Assembly (NCBI GenBank): GCA_003167495.1
Contig: PMSX01000328.1
Span: forward strand, 1 to 55,503
Origin: Bryobacterales bacterium
Lineage (GTDB): Bacteria > Acidobacteriota > Terriglobia > Bryobacterales > Bryobacteraceae
Length of the DNA: 55,503 nucleotides
Reading direction: 5' to 3'
A program made the position numbers and the translations under genes. A model generated the notes under the pieces. It saw only the letters and a program-made list of their open reading frames with translations, was not told where the DNA came from and did no database searches. Shown here in pieces: positions 8,174-16,879 of this stretch (within the stretch, counting starts at the first letter, position 1; each line of letters opens with the position of its first letter).

Positions 8174-10345
8174 ATGAAGAGCAAATTAGTTGTACTCACG
8201 CTCAGCGTAGCGATTGCCGCGTGCAATTTGAAGGCTGCTGAAAACGCGGAACCGAGGCGTTGGGAGCGAGAAGCGAAGGCGGTAACGATCATCCGGGACA
8301 CGTGGGGAATCGCGCACATTTACGGCAAGACGGATGCGGACGCAGTGTTCGGCACGATCTATGCTCAGGCTGAAGACGATTTCAATCGCGTGGAAACGAA
8401 CTACCTGAACGCGATGGGGCTCTTGGCCGAGGCTGAGGGTGCAAGCAAGATTTATCAGGATCTGCGCATGAAACTTTTTATCGATCCGTTGGACCTGAGG
8501 CGGGAGTATGCGGAGAGCCCCGCATGGTTGAAGAAATTGATGAACGGTTGGGCCGACGGGTTGAATTACTACCTGGCCAAGCATCCGGAAGTGACTCCGA
8601 GAGTGATCACGCGATTCGAGCCGTGGATGGCTTTGAGCTTTACCGAGGGAAGCATTGGCGGCGATATTGAACGCGTGAATTTGAATCAGCTTGAGGCGTT
8701 CTATGGAAAGGTTTCGGTGAGCGACGCACGCTTAGAAGACACTGAGGGCGAGCCTGGTGGGTCGAATGGCATGGCGATTGCACCGTCGAATACGGCAAAT
8801 CACCACGCGCTGTTGCTGATCAATCCTCACACGTCTTTCTTCTTTCGGTCGGAGCTTCAGATGGTGAGCGGCGAAGGTTTAGATGCTTACGGGGCTGTGA
8901 CATGGGGACAATTTTTCATTTATCAAGGGTTTAACGATCGAGCCGGCTGGATGCATACTTCGAGCGGTGTGAATGCGGTGAGTGAATATCTGGAAACAGT
9001 CAAAAAGAAAGGTGATGGCTACGTTTACGTTTACGGCAACGAAGAACGAGTGCTGGTGGCCAAAACGATTACAGTGCCTTACAAAACGGCTACGGGATTG
9101 GCTGAAAAAACGTTTACTGCCTATTACACCGTTCACGGGCCTGTTGTTCGTGAGTCGGATGGGAGGTGGGTGAGTGTCCGTCTCATGCAGGAGCACGTGA
9201 AGGCGCTGATGCAATCTTACTCGCGCACTAAAGCGAAGAATTATCAAGCTTACCGACAGACGATGGAGTTGAAGGCCAACTCTTCGAACAATACGATTTT
9301 CGCGGATGCGGATGGCGATATTGCTTATTTCCATGGGAATTTCATTCCCCGGCGCGATACGAGTTTTGATTGGACGAAGCCGGTGGATGGGAGCAATCCG
9401 GCTACGGAATGGAAGGGTCTTCTCTCGGTGGATGAGACGCCGCATCTGCTCGATCCGAAAAGCGGTTGGCTCTACAACTGTAATGATTGGCCGTGGTCGG
9501 CAGCCGGGGCGAGCAGTCCGAAGAAAGAAGACTATCCAGTGTATGTAGAAACGGGCAGCGAATCAGCGCGTGGCCGACATGCCGTGAGAGTTTTGGAAAA
9601 CAAGAAAGACTTCACGCTTGAGTCGCTGAGGGTAGCGGCGTATGACAGCTATCTTCCGTGGTTTGAGAAGACAATGCCCGCTTTGGTTAAGGCATGGGAT
9701 GATGCACCGACAAGTAATCCGTTGAAGGGGAAACTGGGTGAGCAGATAGCGCTTCTGCGTGGTTGGGATTTGCGTTGGTCAGTGGAGTCTGTGCCCACGT
9801 CATTGGCGGTGTTCTGGGGCGAAGAGGTCCGGCGGGAGGTGGGCGGCGAGCCGAAACGGGCGGGAGTTGCTGTGGAGGATTACGTTGCCAGCAAAGTGCC
9901 GGCGGAACAACTGCTGAAATCCCTGTCTGCCGCGTCAGACAAGCTCACTGTGGACTTTGGGAGTTGGAGGACACCTTGGGGTGAGATTAACCGCTTTGAG
10001 CGATTGACTGGCGACATTGTGCAGCCTTTTAGCGATGCGGGAGCGAGTATCCCGGTGGGCTTTACTTCATCTTATTGGGGATCGCTGGCATCGTTTGGAG
10101 CGCGTGCGTACGCGGGGACGAAGAAATGGTATGGGACGAGTGGCAACAGTTTTGTGGCCGTGGTGGAGTTTGGTGAGAAGGTACGGGCCATGGCGGTTAC
10201 GGCGGGAGGGGAGAGTGGCCATGCGGAATCGCCGCATTTTAAGGATCAGGCGGTGCGCTACAGCACTGGTAATTTACGCGAAGTGTATTTTTATCGCTCG
10301 GATTTGAAAGGGCATGTTGAGAGGGAATATCATCCGGGAAGTTGA
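8174..10345 (+). CDS. penicillin acylase family Ntn-hydrolase
   Basis: A 723-aa enzyme of the penicillin/acyl-homoserine-lactone acylase family, which hydrolyses amide bonds of N-acyl substrates. The N terminus has a lipobox-like AIAAC (Cys17), so it may be a lipoprotein. The alpha chain starts with the typical RDTWGIAHIYGKTDADAVFG (41-60). The presumed self-processing site and catalytic Ser are in EPGGSNGMAIAPS (Ser197), followed by NPHTSFFFRSE. The gene is divergent from the alpha-galactosidase, with only 33 bp between the starts, and runs to within 3 bp of the convergent amidase gene. Substrate is unknown: beta-lactam, acyl-homoserine lactone or a peptide amide are all possible. Confidence 0.9.
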   Translation: MKSKLVVLTLSVAIAACNLKAAENAEPRRWEREAKAVTIIRDTWGIAHIYGKTDADAVFGTIYAQAEDDFNRVETNYLNAMGLLAEAEGASKIYQDLRMKLFIDPLDLRREYAESPAWLKKLMNGWADGLNYYLAKHPEVTPRVITRFEPWMALSFTEGSIGGDIERVNLNQLEAFYGKVSVSDARLEDTEGEPGGSNGMAIAPSNTANHHALLLINPHTSFFFRSELQMVSGEGLDAYGAVTWGQFFIYQGFNDRAGWMHTSSGVNAVSEYLETVKKKGDGYVYVYGNEERVLVAKTITVPYKTATGLAEKTFTAYYTVHGPVVRESDGRWVSVRLMQEHVKALMQSYSRTKAKNYQAYRQTMELKANSSNNTIFADADGDIAYFHGNFIPRRDTSFDWTKPVDGSNPATEWKGLLSVDETPHLLDPKSGWLYNCNDWPWSAAGASSPKKEDYPVYVETGSESARGRHAVRVLENKKDFTLESLRVAAYDSYLPWFEKTMPALVKAWDDAPTSNPLKGKLGEQIALLRGWDLRWSVESVPTSLAVFWGEEVRREVGGEPKRAGVAVEDYVASKVPAEQLLKSLSAASDKLTVDFGSWRTPWGEINRFERLTGDIVQPFSDAGASIPVGFTSSYWGSLASFGARAYAGTKKWYGTSGNSFVAVVEFGEKVRAMAVTAGGESGHAESPHFKDQAVRYSTGNLREVYFYRSDLKGHVEREYHPGS

Positions 10346-10348
10346 CGG

Positions 10349-11827
10349 TTAAGCCACAATGCTGGGGCGGCGTGCGGCGATATTGGTAGCTTGTTCGAAA
10401 GCGTAAGCCAGTTGTAGAACGCCCCAATCGTCATGATAGCGGCCCACGATTTGCATGCCGATAGGGAGACCGCTTGCTGAAAACGCGCAGGGCACTGAAA
10501 TGGCAGGATTGCCAGTAACTGAGATGTAGTAGGCGGATTTCATCCAGGCGATGTAGTTTTCCATCTGGACGCCGGCAATTTCCTTCGGATAGTGAGTGTT
10601 TACGTCGAAAGGAAGAACTTGGTTCACAGGGAGAACGAAGAAATCGAACTCATTTTTGAAGCCGCATAGACGTTGGAAAAGAGCGGTGCGCTTGGCTTCA
10701 ATGCGGGAGAGATAGGGGCCGGTGAGCTTGCGGCCTTCCTCTACATGCCAGTGAATGTATTCGTTGAGCTGGTCGCTGTGCGTGGGCAATAGATCGCCAA
10801 ACGCGAGTTCAGTCGACCAATGGCGCAGGGCCGTGAAGCATTCATTCGCGTCGGTGAAATCGGGCTCGGCGTCGATCATGGTGCATCCTAAGCCCTCGAA
10901 GACTTTCCGCTGCGCTTGGACGGCGGTTTTGACCTCGGGCTCCCAAGGGAGACCCATGTCCTTGAACATGGCCACGCGAACGCCTTTGAAGTTTCTTTCT
11001 CCCAGAGGCTGGGCGAAAGGGGTGCCGGGCTGGTCGATCGAGATGGGAGAGTGATGATCGAAGCCAGCGAGGACGCTGAGGAAAAATGCACAGTCAGTGA
11101 CGTTGCGGGTGACGGGTCCGGGGACTGATAGTGTAAACCAGCCCATACGCGTTGGGACGTTCGAAACGCGGCCGGGAGATGAACGCAGGCCCACGACGTT
11201 GCAAAAGTTGGGAGGATTGCGGAGTGAACCTCCCATGTCACTGCCGTCGGCAAGAGGCGTCATTCCGCAAGCGAGAGCCGTAGCGCCACCTCCGGTGCTG
11301 CCGCCGCACGTTTTGGTTAGGTCGTATGGATTGTGAGTGGGGCCGAAGACTTTGTTGAATGTTTGCGAGCCCAAGCCGAACTCAGGCACGTTTGTTTTGC
11401 CGAGGATGATAGCGCCCGCGGCCTTCTCGCGTTGAACGACGCGGCAATCAAAATCAGGTATGAAGTCTTTGTGAAGCGGGGAACCGTAAGTGGTGCGCAT
11501 GCCGCTTGTTTCATGAAGGTCTTTGACGGCAACAGGTAAGCCGTGCAGCGGGCCGAGCCATTGTCCTTTGGCGAGCGCTTCGTCCGCGGCGATGGCTCGG
11601 GCGATCAACTGATCTTCAGGCGCCAACGTGACGATCGCGTTGACCTTAGGATTCACACGTTTGATTTGCTTAAGGTGGGCTTCCATGACTTCGCGGGCAG
11701 AAAGCTTTTTCTTGCGGAGGGCGTCCAAAATATCGACGGCGCGCATGAAGCAAATGTCATTGGAAGAATTCAGCATGGTTGAAATCGCGGCGTTGACTCC
11801 GAGCATGAGTGTGTCGCGGCGCGTCAT
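10349..11827 (-). CDS. amidase (amidase-signature family)
   Basis: A 492-aa amidase-signature hydrolase. The Ser-cisSer-Lys triad is visible as Lys102 (AVKDLHE), Ser177 (GGSTGGG) and Ser201 (DMGGSLRNP). The N terminus MTRRDTLMLGVNAA has a twin-arginine flavour, although the following stretch is short and weakly hydrophobic, so export is doubtful. Members act on varied amides; GatA is unlikely here because no gatB or gatC is nearby. The start ATG at 11827 is 47 bp from the divergent DUF3224 gene. Confidence 0.9.
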   Translation of the reverse strand: MTRRDTLMLGVNAAISTMLNSSNDICFMRAVDILDALRKKKLSAREVMEAHLKQIKRVNPKVNAIVTLAPEDQLIARAIAADEALAKGQWLGPLHGLPVAVKDLHETSGMRTTYGSPLHKDFIPDFDCRVVQREKAAGAIILGKTNVPEFGLGSQTFNKVFGPTHNPYDLTKTCGGSTGGGATALACGMTPLADGSDMGGSLRNPPNFCNVVGLRSSPGRVSNVPTRMGWFTLSVPGPVTRNVTDCAFFLSVLAGFDHHSPISIDQPGTPFAQPLGERNFKGVRVAMFKDMGLPWEPEVKTAVQAQRKVFEGLGCTMIDAEPDFTDANECFTALRHWSTELAFGDLLPTHSDQLNEYIHWHVEEGRKLTGPYLSRIEAKRTALFQRLCGFKNEFDFFVLPVNQVLPFDVNTHYPKEIAGVQMENYIAWMKSAYYISVTGNPAISVPCAFSASGLPIGMQIVGRYHDDWGVLQLAYAFEQATNIAARRPSIVA

Positions 11828-11874
11828 TTGATTTCTTATTATGTTACGCCTTCGGCTTGGTATAAACGTCTGAG

Positions 11875-12288
11875 TTGGAATTTATGACGAAACGCGCAAA
11901 CGGACCATTTGAAGTGAAATTAAATCCGCAAAAACCAGATAATGTGCAGGCGGAAGGCGCAAAGCTGGGCAGGATGTCGATTGAGAAGCAGTTTCACGGC
12001 GACCTAGAAGCGACGAGCCAAGGCGAAATGTTGATGGCGATGACCGAAGTCAAGGGATCGGCCGGATATGTTGCGGTTGAGCGCGTGAGTGGAAGGCTGG
12101 ATGGGCGCAACGGTACGTTTATTCTGCAGCATAGCGGCACGATGACGCGCGGAACACCGGAATTGAGCGTGACCGTGGTGCCTGATTCCGGAACCGGCGG
12201 GCTTGTGGGACTTGTGGGCAAAATGGCCATCAACGTCGAAGGTGGAAATCACTCATACGAGTTTGAGTACGCACTGCCGGATGCTTGA
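11875..12288 (+). CDS. DUF3224 domain protein
   Basis: A 137-aa (or 134-aa) cytoplasmic protein resembling the DUF3224 family, which forms small allene-oxide-cyclase-like beta barrels. Features recalled from the family are GRMSIEKQFHGDLEATSQGEM, VERVSGRLDGRNGTF and LQHSGTM, followed by a Gly-rich turn near TGGLVGLVGKM. A TTG at 11875 and an ATG at 11884 are both possible starts, and the ATG is preferred. The function of the family is not established. It is divergent from the amidase gene. Confidence 0.8.
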   Translation: MEFMTKRANGPFEVKLNPQKPDNVQAEGAKLGRMSIEKQFHGDLEATSQGEMLMAMTEVKGSAGYVAVERVSGRLDGRNGTFILQHSGTMTRGTPELSVTVVPDSGTGGLVGLVGKMAINVEGGNHSYEFEYALPDA

Positions 12289-13159
12289 TTAAAGGCGGAG
12301 AGCGAAGAAAAGGCGTTTTTTGCGAAACGGAATTTACCCACCCAGGGCGAAGATACGACGAATCTAGCCGATGCAGGCGAACAAAAAGCGTTTTTTGCGA
12401 AACGGAATTTGTAGGGGGGTGGCGTTTTGCGCAACGAACCCAAGTTTAATGAGTGCCGAAGGACTTGTAAAACGAACCCACTCGGCGAAGCGATATTCCG
12501 CTTTCAATCATTGTGGGCATTTTGCGCTACGAACCCAATTGGGATGGGCGCCAGGTTTTGAAAAAAACGAATCATCTATGACCGGGAGCCTGGACACCCC
12601 CAGACATGAAAATACCCGGCACACCCCTCGGCCCAAGGCGACCGTAAACCCAACTCCGTAAATCGTTGATTCGGCGCAGTCGTGTTTGTATTCTCGTAAG
12701 AACCCAACCGGCTCAGGTTGATCGCCCACCGCGAGGCCATTGGGTCATTTGAAAAAAGGAACCCAATGGCCAGCTTGGGATGTGAACGTGAAATATTCGA
12801 TTTGAAAAGATCTGAGCCGGGTTTACCCCGGTTGGGCGGAGGGGGCGCGATCCGTTTTAAACGAAAGACGCCGAGAGACGCGACCGCCGTAAGCTGGTTT
12901 GAAAATAGCGCACGGCTGGGTTGGGCGGGATGGAGAATTTGCTGGACGAACGGGTAAAGGCTTAGTTTTCAGATGGGTGGAGCGGGAAGATATTTTGGAA
13001 AGTTCTGTGACCCCACTTGCAGAACTCCCGCCGCCGGGGTTTGGCACCCAGATTTGACCTGTTGGCCGGCCTTCGGGAGGCTCAGTGACTGGATTTTTTT
13101 AGAGTGTGGGGATGGGGCCGGGCGATTTCGCTAAGGCCGCCACAAAGCGTACCAGAGGA
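12289..13159. repeat. non-coding tract rich in degenerate GCGTTTTGCG..ACGAACCCAA repeats
   Basis: About 870 bp without a convincing gene. A 33-bp unit containing GCGTTTTTTGCGAAACGG occurs at 12303-12335 and again at 12378-12410 with two mismatches. Related copies with an ACGAACCCA end follow at 12421-12444, 12469-12480 and 12519-12544, with weaker ones near 12697-12709 and 12757-12767. A perfect stem-loop (12735-12771) ends in the same ACCCAA word. Similar GAACCCAAT words turn up in non-coding DNA of Acidobacteria and Planctomycetes from memory, where they give spurious NEPN/TNPI-like translations. The remainder (about 12780-13159) is G-rich with no repeat I can define. Confidence 0.6.
12735..12771. 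other. perfect 11-bp stem-loop in repeat tract
   Basis: GGCCATTGGGT at 12735-12745 and its exact complement ACCCAATGGCC at 12761-12771 enclose a 15-nt A-rich loop. There is no T run after it on the plus strand and none clearly placed on the minus strand, so it is probably not an intrinsic terminator. It lies inside the degenerate repeat cluster. Confidence 0.6.
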
Positions 13160-13861
13160 TTAAAACTTCCCGCTTCGGGCTCCGAGATCCCAGAAACGAG
13201 ATCGGAGTCCCGCTTGGGAGAAAATGTCCTGCGCTTCTGCCACACTCCATTTGCGCCAATCGGAATTTGAATAACACCCATACCAACTGTTGGCGAGGCG
13301 GGCAACCTCAGGAAGAAGAACTATCTCGCCGCGCGGGAGCCGGTGGCGGGCACACCAATCGTCAATCGATTTTTCGGAACGGAAGGGTAGAACCATCGAA
13401 CAGTGTTGGTGGACGTTGTCCCAGGCTTTTGCAGGAGGGATTGCGAAGTGAACATGGACATCTTCGCAACCTCTGGGTTCTCCGTCAACTACAGCAATTA
13501 TTAGTGGCTCGCCTTCGGCACCGTACCGTGTGTGGATGCGAACTTCTCCTCCAACCAGAGTCGTTACTCCTAGAGCGCACCACACGCACGGAGCCCACCA
13601 GCTCGCCCGCTGTGCCTCAATCCAGTTGATAGTCGGTGTCAATGAGAATGGATGAATAATCCACGGTTCACACGTATGAGGATGCAGTACGACGCCGTGA
13701 ATGTCCGCCAGCGAGCGAAGAAGGTGTTCCACTCGCCCCGGAGGCAGACTCATTTGGTTTGCCAAATCGGAGTTGGTTGGGCACGCACCCTTGTCGATCA
13801 AACCGCGAATTAACTGATGGTGCAATTGAGATAACGCTCGTTCGTCAACCATTCTTCCCAT
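13160..13861 (-). CDS. alkylmercury lyase (MerB)-like protein
   Basis: A 233-aa protein with a winged-helix-like N-terminal part (about 10-60) and a MerB-like catalytic part. MerB splits carbon-mercury bonds with two Cys and one Asp. Here PCVWCALG (91-98) matches the YAWCALD motif of MerB, so Cys95 corresponds to Cys96, and HQHCSMVLPF gives Cys154 for Cys159. The Asp99 position is Gly98. WDDWCARH-like similarity further on (SIDDWCARH, 165-173) supports homology. No merA, merR, merT or merP is in the window, so a role in mercury resistance is uncertain. It may be a diverged member with another function. Confidence 0.75.
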   Translation of the reverse strand: MGRMVDERALSQLHHQLIRGLIDKGACPTNSDLANQMSLPPGRVEHLLRSLADIHGVVLHPHTCEPWIIHPFSLTPTINWIEAQRASWWAPCVWCALGVTTLVGGEVRIHTRYGAEGEPLIIAVVDGEPRGCEDVHVHFAIPPAKAWDNVHQHCSMVLPFRSEKSIDDWCARHRLPRGEIVLLPEVARLANSWYGCYSNSDWRKWSVAEAQDIFSQAGLRSRFWDLGARSGKF

Positions 13862-13953
13862 TGTGCACGGTTCGTCGGCGGTTTGGGAGTTTAGCTCGAG
13901 TGGAGGCCAGAAAGGAATAACATAGGAGGCGACTTCAATGCCGGAGGATAATT

Positions 13954-14215
13954 ATGAAACGAGTTGGACTGTATGCGGTGGTTATGGCAGAATCCGAAAC
14001 CTGCGCAACCCCGCGCTATTTGCCGTTCCGCTTTCCATGAATGTGGGCGGGCTTTCGCTTCTTCATACCTACTGGGCGCTGGGCGGACGATGGGGAAATG
14101 CTTGCGTTATGCACGGTCGTTCGGGGCAAGCGCGGTTTCGAGCCAAAGGGGTTTGCGACTTGGCTTGTCTGCGGCCTCCTGGCATTGAGCCTGGCCCGGA
14201 GATCGTCGCAGTTGT
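13954..14215 (+). pseudogene. frameshifted DUF3995-like membrane protein remnant
   Basis: A strong GGAGG (13943-13947) sits 6 nt before ATG at 13954, which opens MKRVGLYAVVMAE. That frame stops at 14040. A second frame over about 14010-14100 reads ALFAVPLSMNVGGL and LLHTYWALGGRWG, the latter a hallmark of DUF3995 membrane proteins. The first frame resumes after about 14100 with VVRGKRGFEPKGFATWLV and CGLLALSLA, again DUF3995-like. Two compensating shifts plus a missing C-terminal half indicate a decayed gene. It runs tail to tail into the response-regulator gene. Confidence 0.5.
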
Positions 14216-14640
14216 CACAACTTATACCGATTTGGCCTCTTTCTGGAAAGAGTGGCTTGAATCGCATCAAACAACCTCGATCCCGACACTAAGTCGTTCA
14301 CCGAATAGCTGTCGACACCTCCGGCCAATGCCGCTAAATCTGTGTATTCACTCGTTTCGCCAGTCAGCACCAAGACCGGCAGCTTGGGGGCGAGTGCCCG
14401 GACCCAAGCGTAACTAACACGCCCCGAACTTTCGGACAAGCCGAGGTCGAGTATAACAACGTCTACCCCGCACTTCCGGATTTGATCCAGACCCTCGCTC
14501 AAATGAGTGGCCCATTCGAGCCGGTATTTTCCATGCCCATATTCCTGAAGAGCGAACTGGACCATCAACATCACGTCTTCACTGTCTTCAATCAACAGAA
14601 CGCATTTCTGTGGAGCTAGAGCGGTTGCCGTCACTGCCAT
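14215..14640 (-). CDS. single-domain response regulator (receiver only)
   Basis: A 141-aa protein consisting of one receiver domain. The acidic pair is Glu18-Asp19 (LLIEDSEDV), the phosphoacceptor Asp65 (VVILDLGL) and the conserved Thr93 (VLVLTGE). The usually invariant Lys is Asn115 in SYSVND. The ATG at 14640 is chosen because a GGAGAG stands 6 nt upstream; an upstream in-frame extension to 14754 lacks family character. There is no output domain, and no histidine kinase is adjacent. Loss of the Lys is expected to alter phosphorylation signalling. Confidence 0.8.
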   Translation of the reverse strand: MAVTATALAPQKCVLLIEDSEDVMLMVQFALQEYGHGKYRLEWATHLSEGLDQIRKCGVDVVILDLGLSESSGRVSYAWVRALAPKLPVLVLTGETSEYTDLAALAGGVDSYSVNDLVSGSRLFDAIQATLSRKRPNRYKL

Positions 14641-14915
14641 ATTTTCTCTCCGTCTTAAAGTTGAGAAATTCGGACCAAGGAAGATATCGGACCGGAGGAG
14701 CTTCTCATATAATTTTTTTTGGGCCAGCAAAATTACGGATAACAGCGACTTCAAGTCGTGACGGCGAGCTGCGATTCAACTGGAGGGCGACTGGCTTCGC
14801 GCTACATTGATCGCGACAACAGAACTGGCAACACGAGCAGCCTTCGACGATGGCATGCTGGAGTTTCGCTTTGCTATGTAGTATTCTACGCTTGAAGGAG
14901 CGGTTCCAGTTAGAC

Positions 14916-16490
14916 ATGACACGCCTTTTCTGCTTGATTTTGCTCGGCGCAAGCCTGCCGCTGTACTGCATAGCGCAAGTAACGACTTCTCAATACAACA
15001 ACTCACGCATGGGAGTGAACTCGCACGAAACAACTCTCACGGTACGCAATGTGAATGCAGATCATTTCGGCAAGCTGTTTTCTTTGAGAGTGGACGGCGA
15101 TGTGTACGCTCAACCGTTGTACTTGCCGGGTGTGCAGGTTCAAGGCAAGGGCAAACACGACGTTGTGTTCGTGGCCACCGAACACGACAGTGTCTACGCT
15201 TTCGATGCCCAAGGCCAGCCGCGGACTCCGCTGTGGCACGTCAATTTTACGAACGCCGAGCGAGACATAACGACCGTTGATCCAAGAGATGTTCGATGTC
15301 CCTTTATCAATCCGGAGATCGGTATCACTTCCACACCGGTGATCGACATTGACACGGGCACCCTCTATGTCTTAGCGCGTACGAGAACAGGTAGCAAGGG
15401 CGCAGGACTTCATTTTGTCCAGAGTCTGCACGCTGTCGATGTAACGAGCGGCGCGGAGCGGGCGGGCAGCCCAGTAGATATCCGCGCGTCTGCGAAAGGA
15501 TCTGAACCGGCGAAGGATGTCGCGTTCGATCCATTGCTCGAAAATCCGCGAAGTGCACTATTGCTCGCCGCCGGGAACGTATACCTGACTTGGGGTTCGT
15601 CTTGCGATGTTGGAAATTACCACGGGTGGGTGATGGCTTACGACGCACACTCACTGCAACAAGAGGCGGTATTTAACACTTCCCCGAACGACAAGGAAAG
15701 CGGTATCTGGGCATCTGACACCGGTCCTGCGGCAGACCAGAGCGGAAACATATTTGTAGCCACCGGAAATGGGAAGTTCGATGTTCCCCAAGGGCCAGAC
15801 TACGGTGATACCCTCCTGAAAGTGAGCCTCGATCATGGTGCTCTGGCGGTAGGCGATTACTTCACACCGTCCGACCAAGAAGCATTAAACAAGGCCGACA
15901 ATGATTTGGGTTCAGGTGGCCCACTTCTCCTCCCAGACCAGCCAGGGCCACATCCCCATTTGGTGTTGATTGGCGGAAAAGGCGGCACGCTGTATGTGAT
16001 CGACCGCGATCATATGGGCAGGCTCGCGCAAAACAGCAATTCCATAGTCGAAGAGGTCCGTTTAGGCGGAAGCCTGCTTGCTGCGCCAGCCTACTGGAAT
16101 CAGCATGTGTACATTTTTGCAAACAACGACGTTCTTAAAGAATTCAAATTACGCGACGGGCACCTTGAACTGAGCGCAGAAGCGCCGGGAGGTCCTTTTG
16201 ACCCTGGTGCAACGCCAACCATCTCCGCTAATGGTGAGAAGGACGGGATCGTTTGGACGGTTTCCGGGAGGAGCTGGGAAATCATTCCGGAGAAAATCGC
16301 AATCCTACATGCGTTCGATGCCAATGATGTTCGTAAGGAGTTATATAACAGCGACGAGCTTTCCGATCGCGATCGGGCTGGTATATCGGTGCGGTTCTCG
16401 ATTCCAACCGTCGCCAATGGCCGGGTGTATGTCGGCACCAGAAGCGAAGTAGACGTTTACGGCCTTATAGGTACCACGAACAACCATTAA
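14916..16490 (+). CDS. secreted PQQ-like beta-propeller protein
   Basis: A 524-aa exported protein with a signal peptide (MTRLFCLILLGASLPLYCIA, residues 1-20). Several repeats follow of the PQQ-like beta-propeller type, with strands such as YAQPLYLPGV, VVFVATEHDSVYAFDAQG, GTLYVLARTR and GGTLYVIDRD. It shares the opening TTSQYNNSRMGVNSHETTL with a class of acidobacterial proteins. The dehydrogenase PQQ-ligand motifs are not evident, so it is probably a binding or scaffold propeller rather than an alcohol dehydrogenase. The ATG at 14916 is chosen because the signal peptide starts there. A GAAGGAG lies 15 nt upstream. Confidence 0.8.
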   Translation: MTRLFCLILLGASLPLYCIAQVTTSQYNNSRMGVNSHETTLTVRNVNADHFGKLFSLRVDGDVYAQPLYLPGVQVQGKGKHDVVFVATEHDSVYAFDAQGQPRTPLWHVNFTNAERDITTVDPRDVRCPFINPEIGITSTPVIDIDTGTLYVLARTRTGSKGAGLHFVQSLHAVDVTSGAERAGSPVDIRASAKGSEPAKDVAFDPLLENPRSALLLAAGNVYLTWGSSCDVGNYHGWVMAYDAHSLQQEAVFNTSPNDKESGIWASDTGPAADQSGNIFVATGNGKFDVPQGPDYGDTLLKVSLDHGALAVGDYFTPSDQEALNKADNDLGSGGPLLLPDQPGPHPHLVLIGGKGGTLYVIDRDHMGRLAQNSNSIVEEVRLGGSLLAAPAYWNQHVYIFANNDVLKEFKLRDGHLELSAEAPGGPFDPGATPTISANGEKDGIVWTVSGRSWEIIPEKIAILHAFDANDVRKELYNSDELSDRDRAGISVRFSIPTVANGRVYVGTRSEVDVYGLIGTTNNH

Positions 16491-16543
16491 CATCTAACAT
16501 CGTCGTATACCCCAGCACCAGTCATCCGTGCCATGCTTAGGAA

Positions 16544-16750
16544 ATGCCTATATCAGCACGAAACCAGATCGAAGGAAAAGTGTCCGAAGTGACCTTAGGG
16601 GACATCATGGCCCATGTCACGGTCCGCGTGGGAAAGAACCAATTGGAAAGTGTGATCACGCGCAAGAGCGCCGAGCAACTCAACCTCAAGAAGGGTGACA
16701 AGGTTAAAGTAATCATCAAATCCACTGAAGTGATGCTCCAAAAGGACTGA
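16544..16750 (+). CDS. molybdenum-pterin-binding protein (molbindin, Mop domain)
   Basis: A 68-aa protein formed by one TOBE/Mop domain. It has the typical start MPISARNQIEGKVSEVTLG, then AHVTVRVG, ITRKSAEQLNLKKGDKV and IKSTEVMLQKD. Molbindins bind molybdate or tungstate oxyanions in the cytoplasm as storage or buffering oligomers. No mod transporter genes are adjacent. Length and motif order match the family closely. Confidence 0.9.
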   Translation: MPISARNQIEGKVSEVTLGDIMAHVTVRVGKNQLESVITRKSAEQLNLKKGDKVKVIIKSTEVMLQKD

Positions 16751-16879
16751 CCCAACATTGATTTGAAACAGTAGCTCTTCACTAGCGATGATGGACATTC
16801 ATCTCGCTTGCGCGGCGTGCCAACCTGCTGACGTCAAAGCCATGCTCCGCATGCGACTATCAGATTTTGGAGTTCCCGA

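Noticed and set aside
12289..13159. A possible CRISPR array in the repeat tract
   Set aside because: Copies differ too much, spacing is irregular and there is no unique-spacer pattern.
13938..14417. A 159-codon plus-strand frame as an intact gene
   Set aside because: Only its middle resembles DUF3995; the last third is antisense to the response regulator, so it is a chance join.
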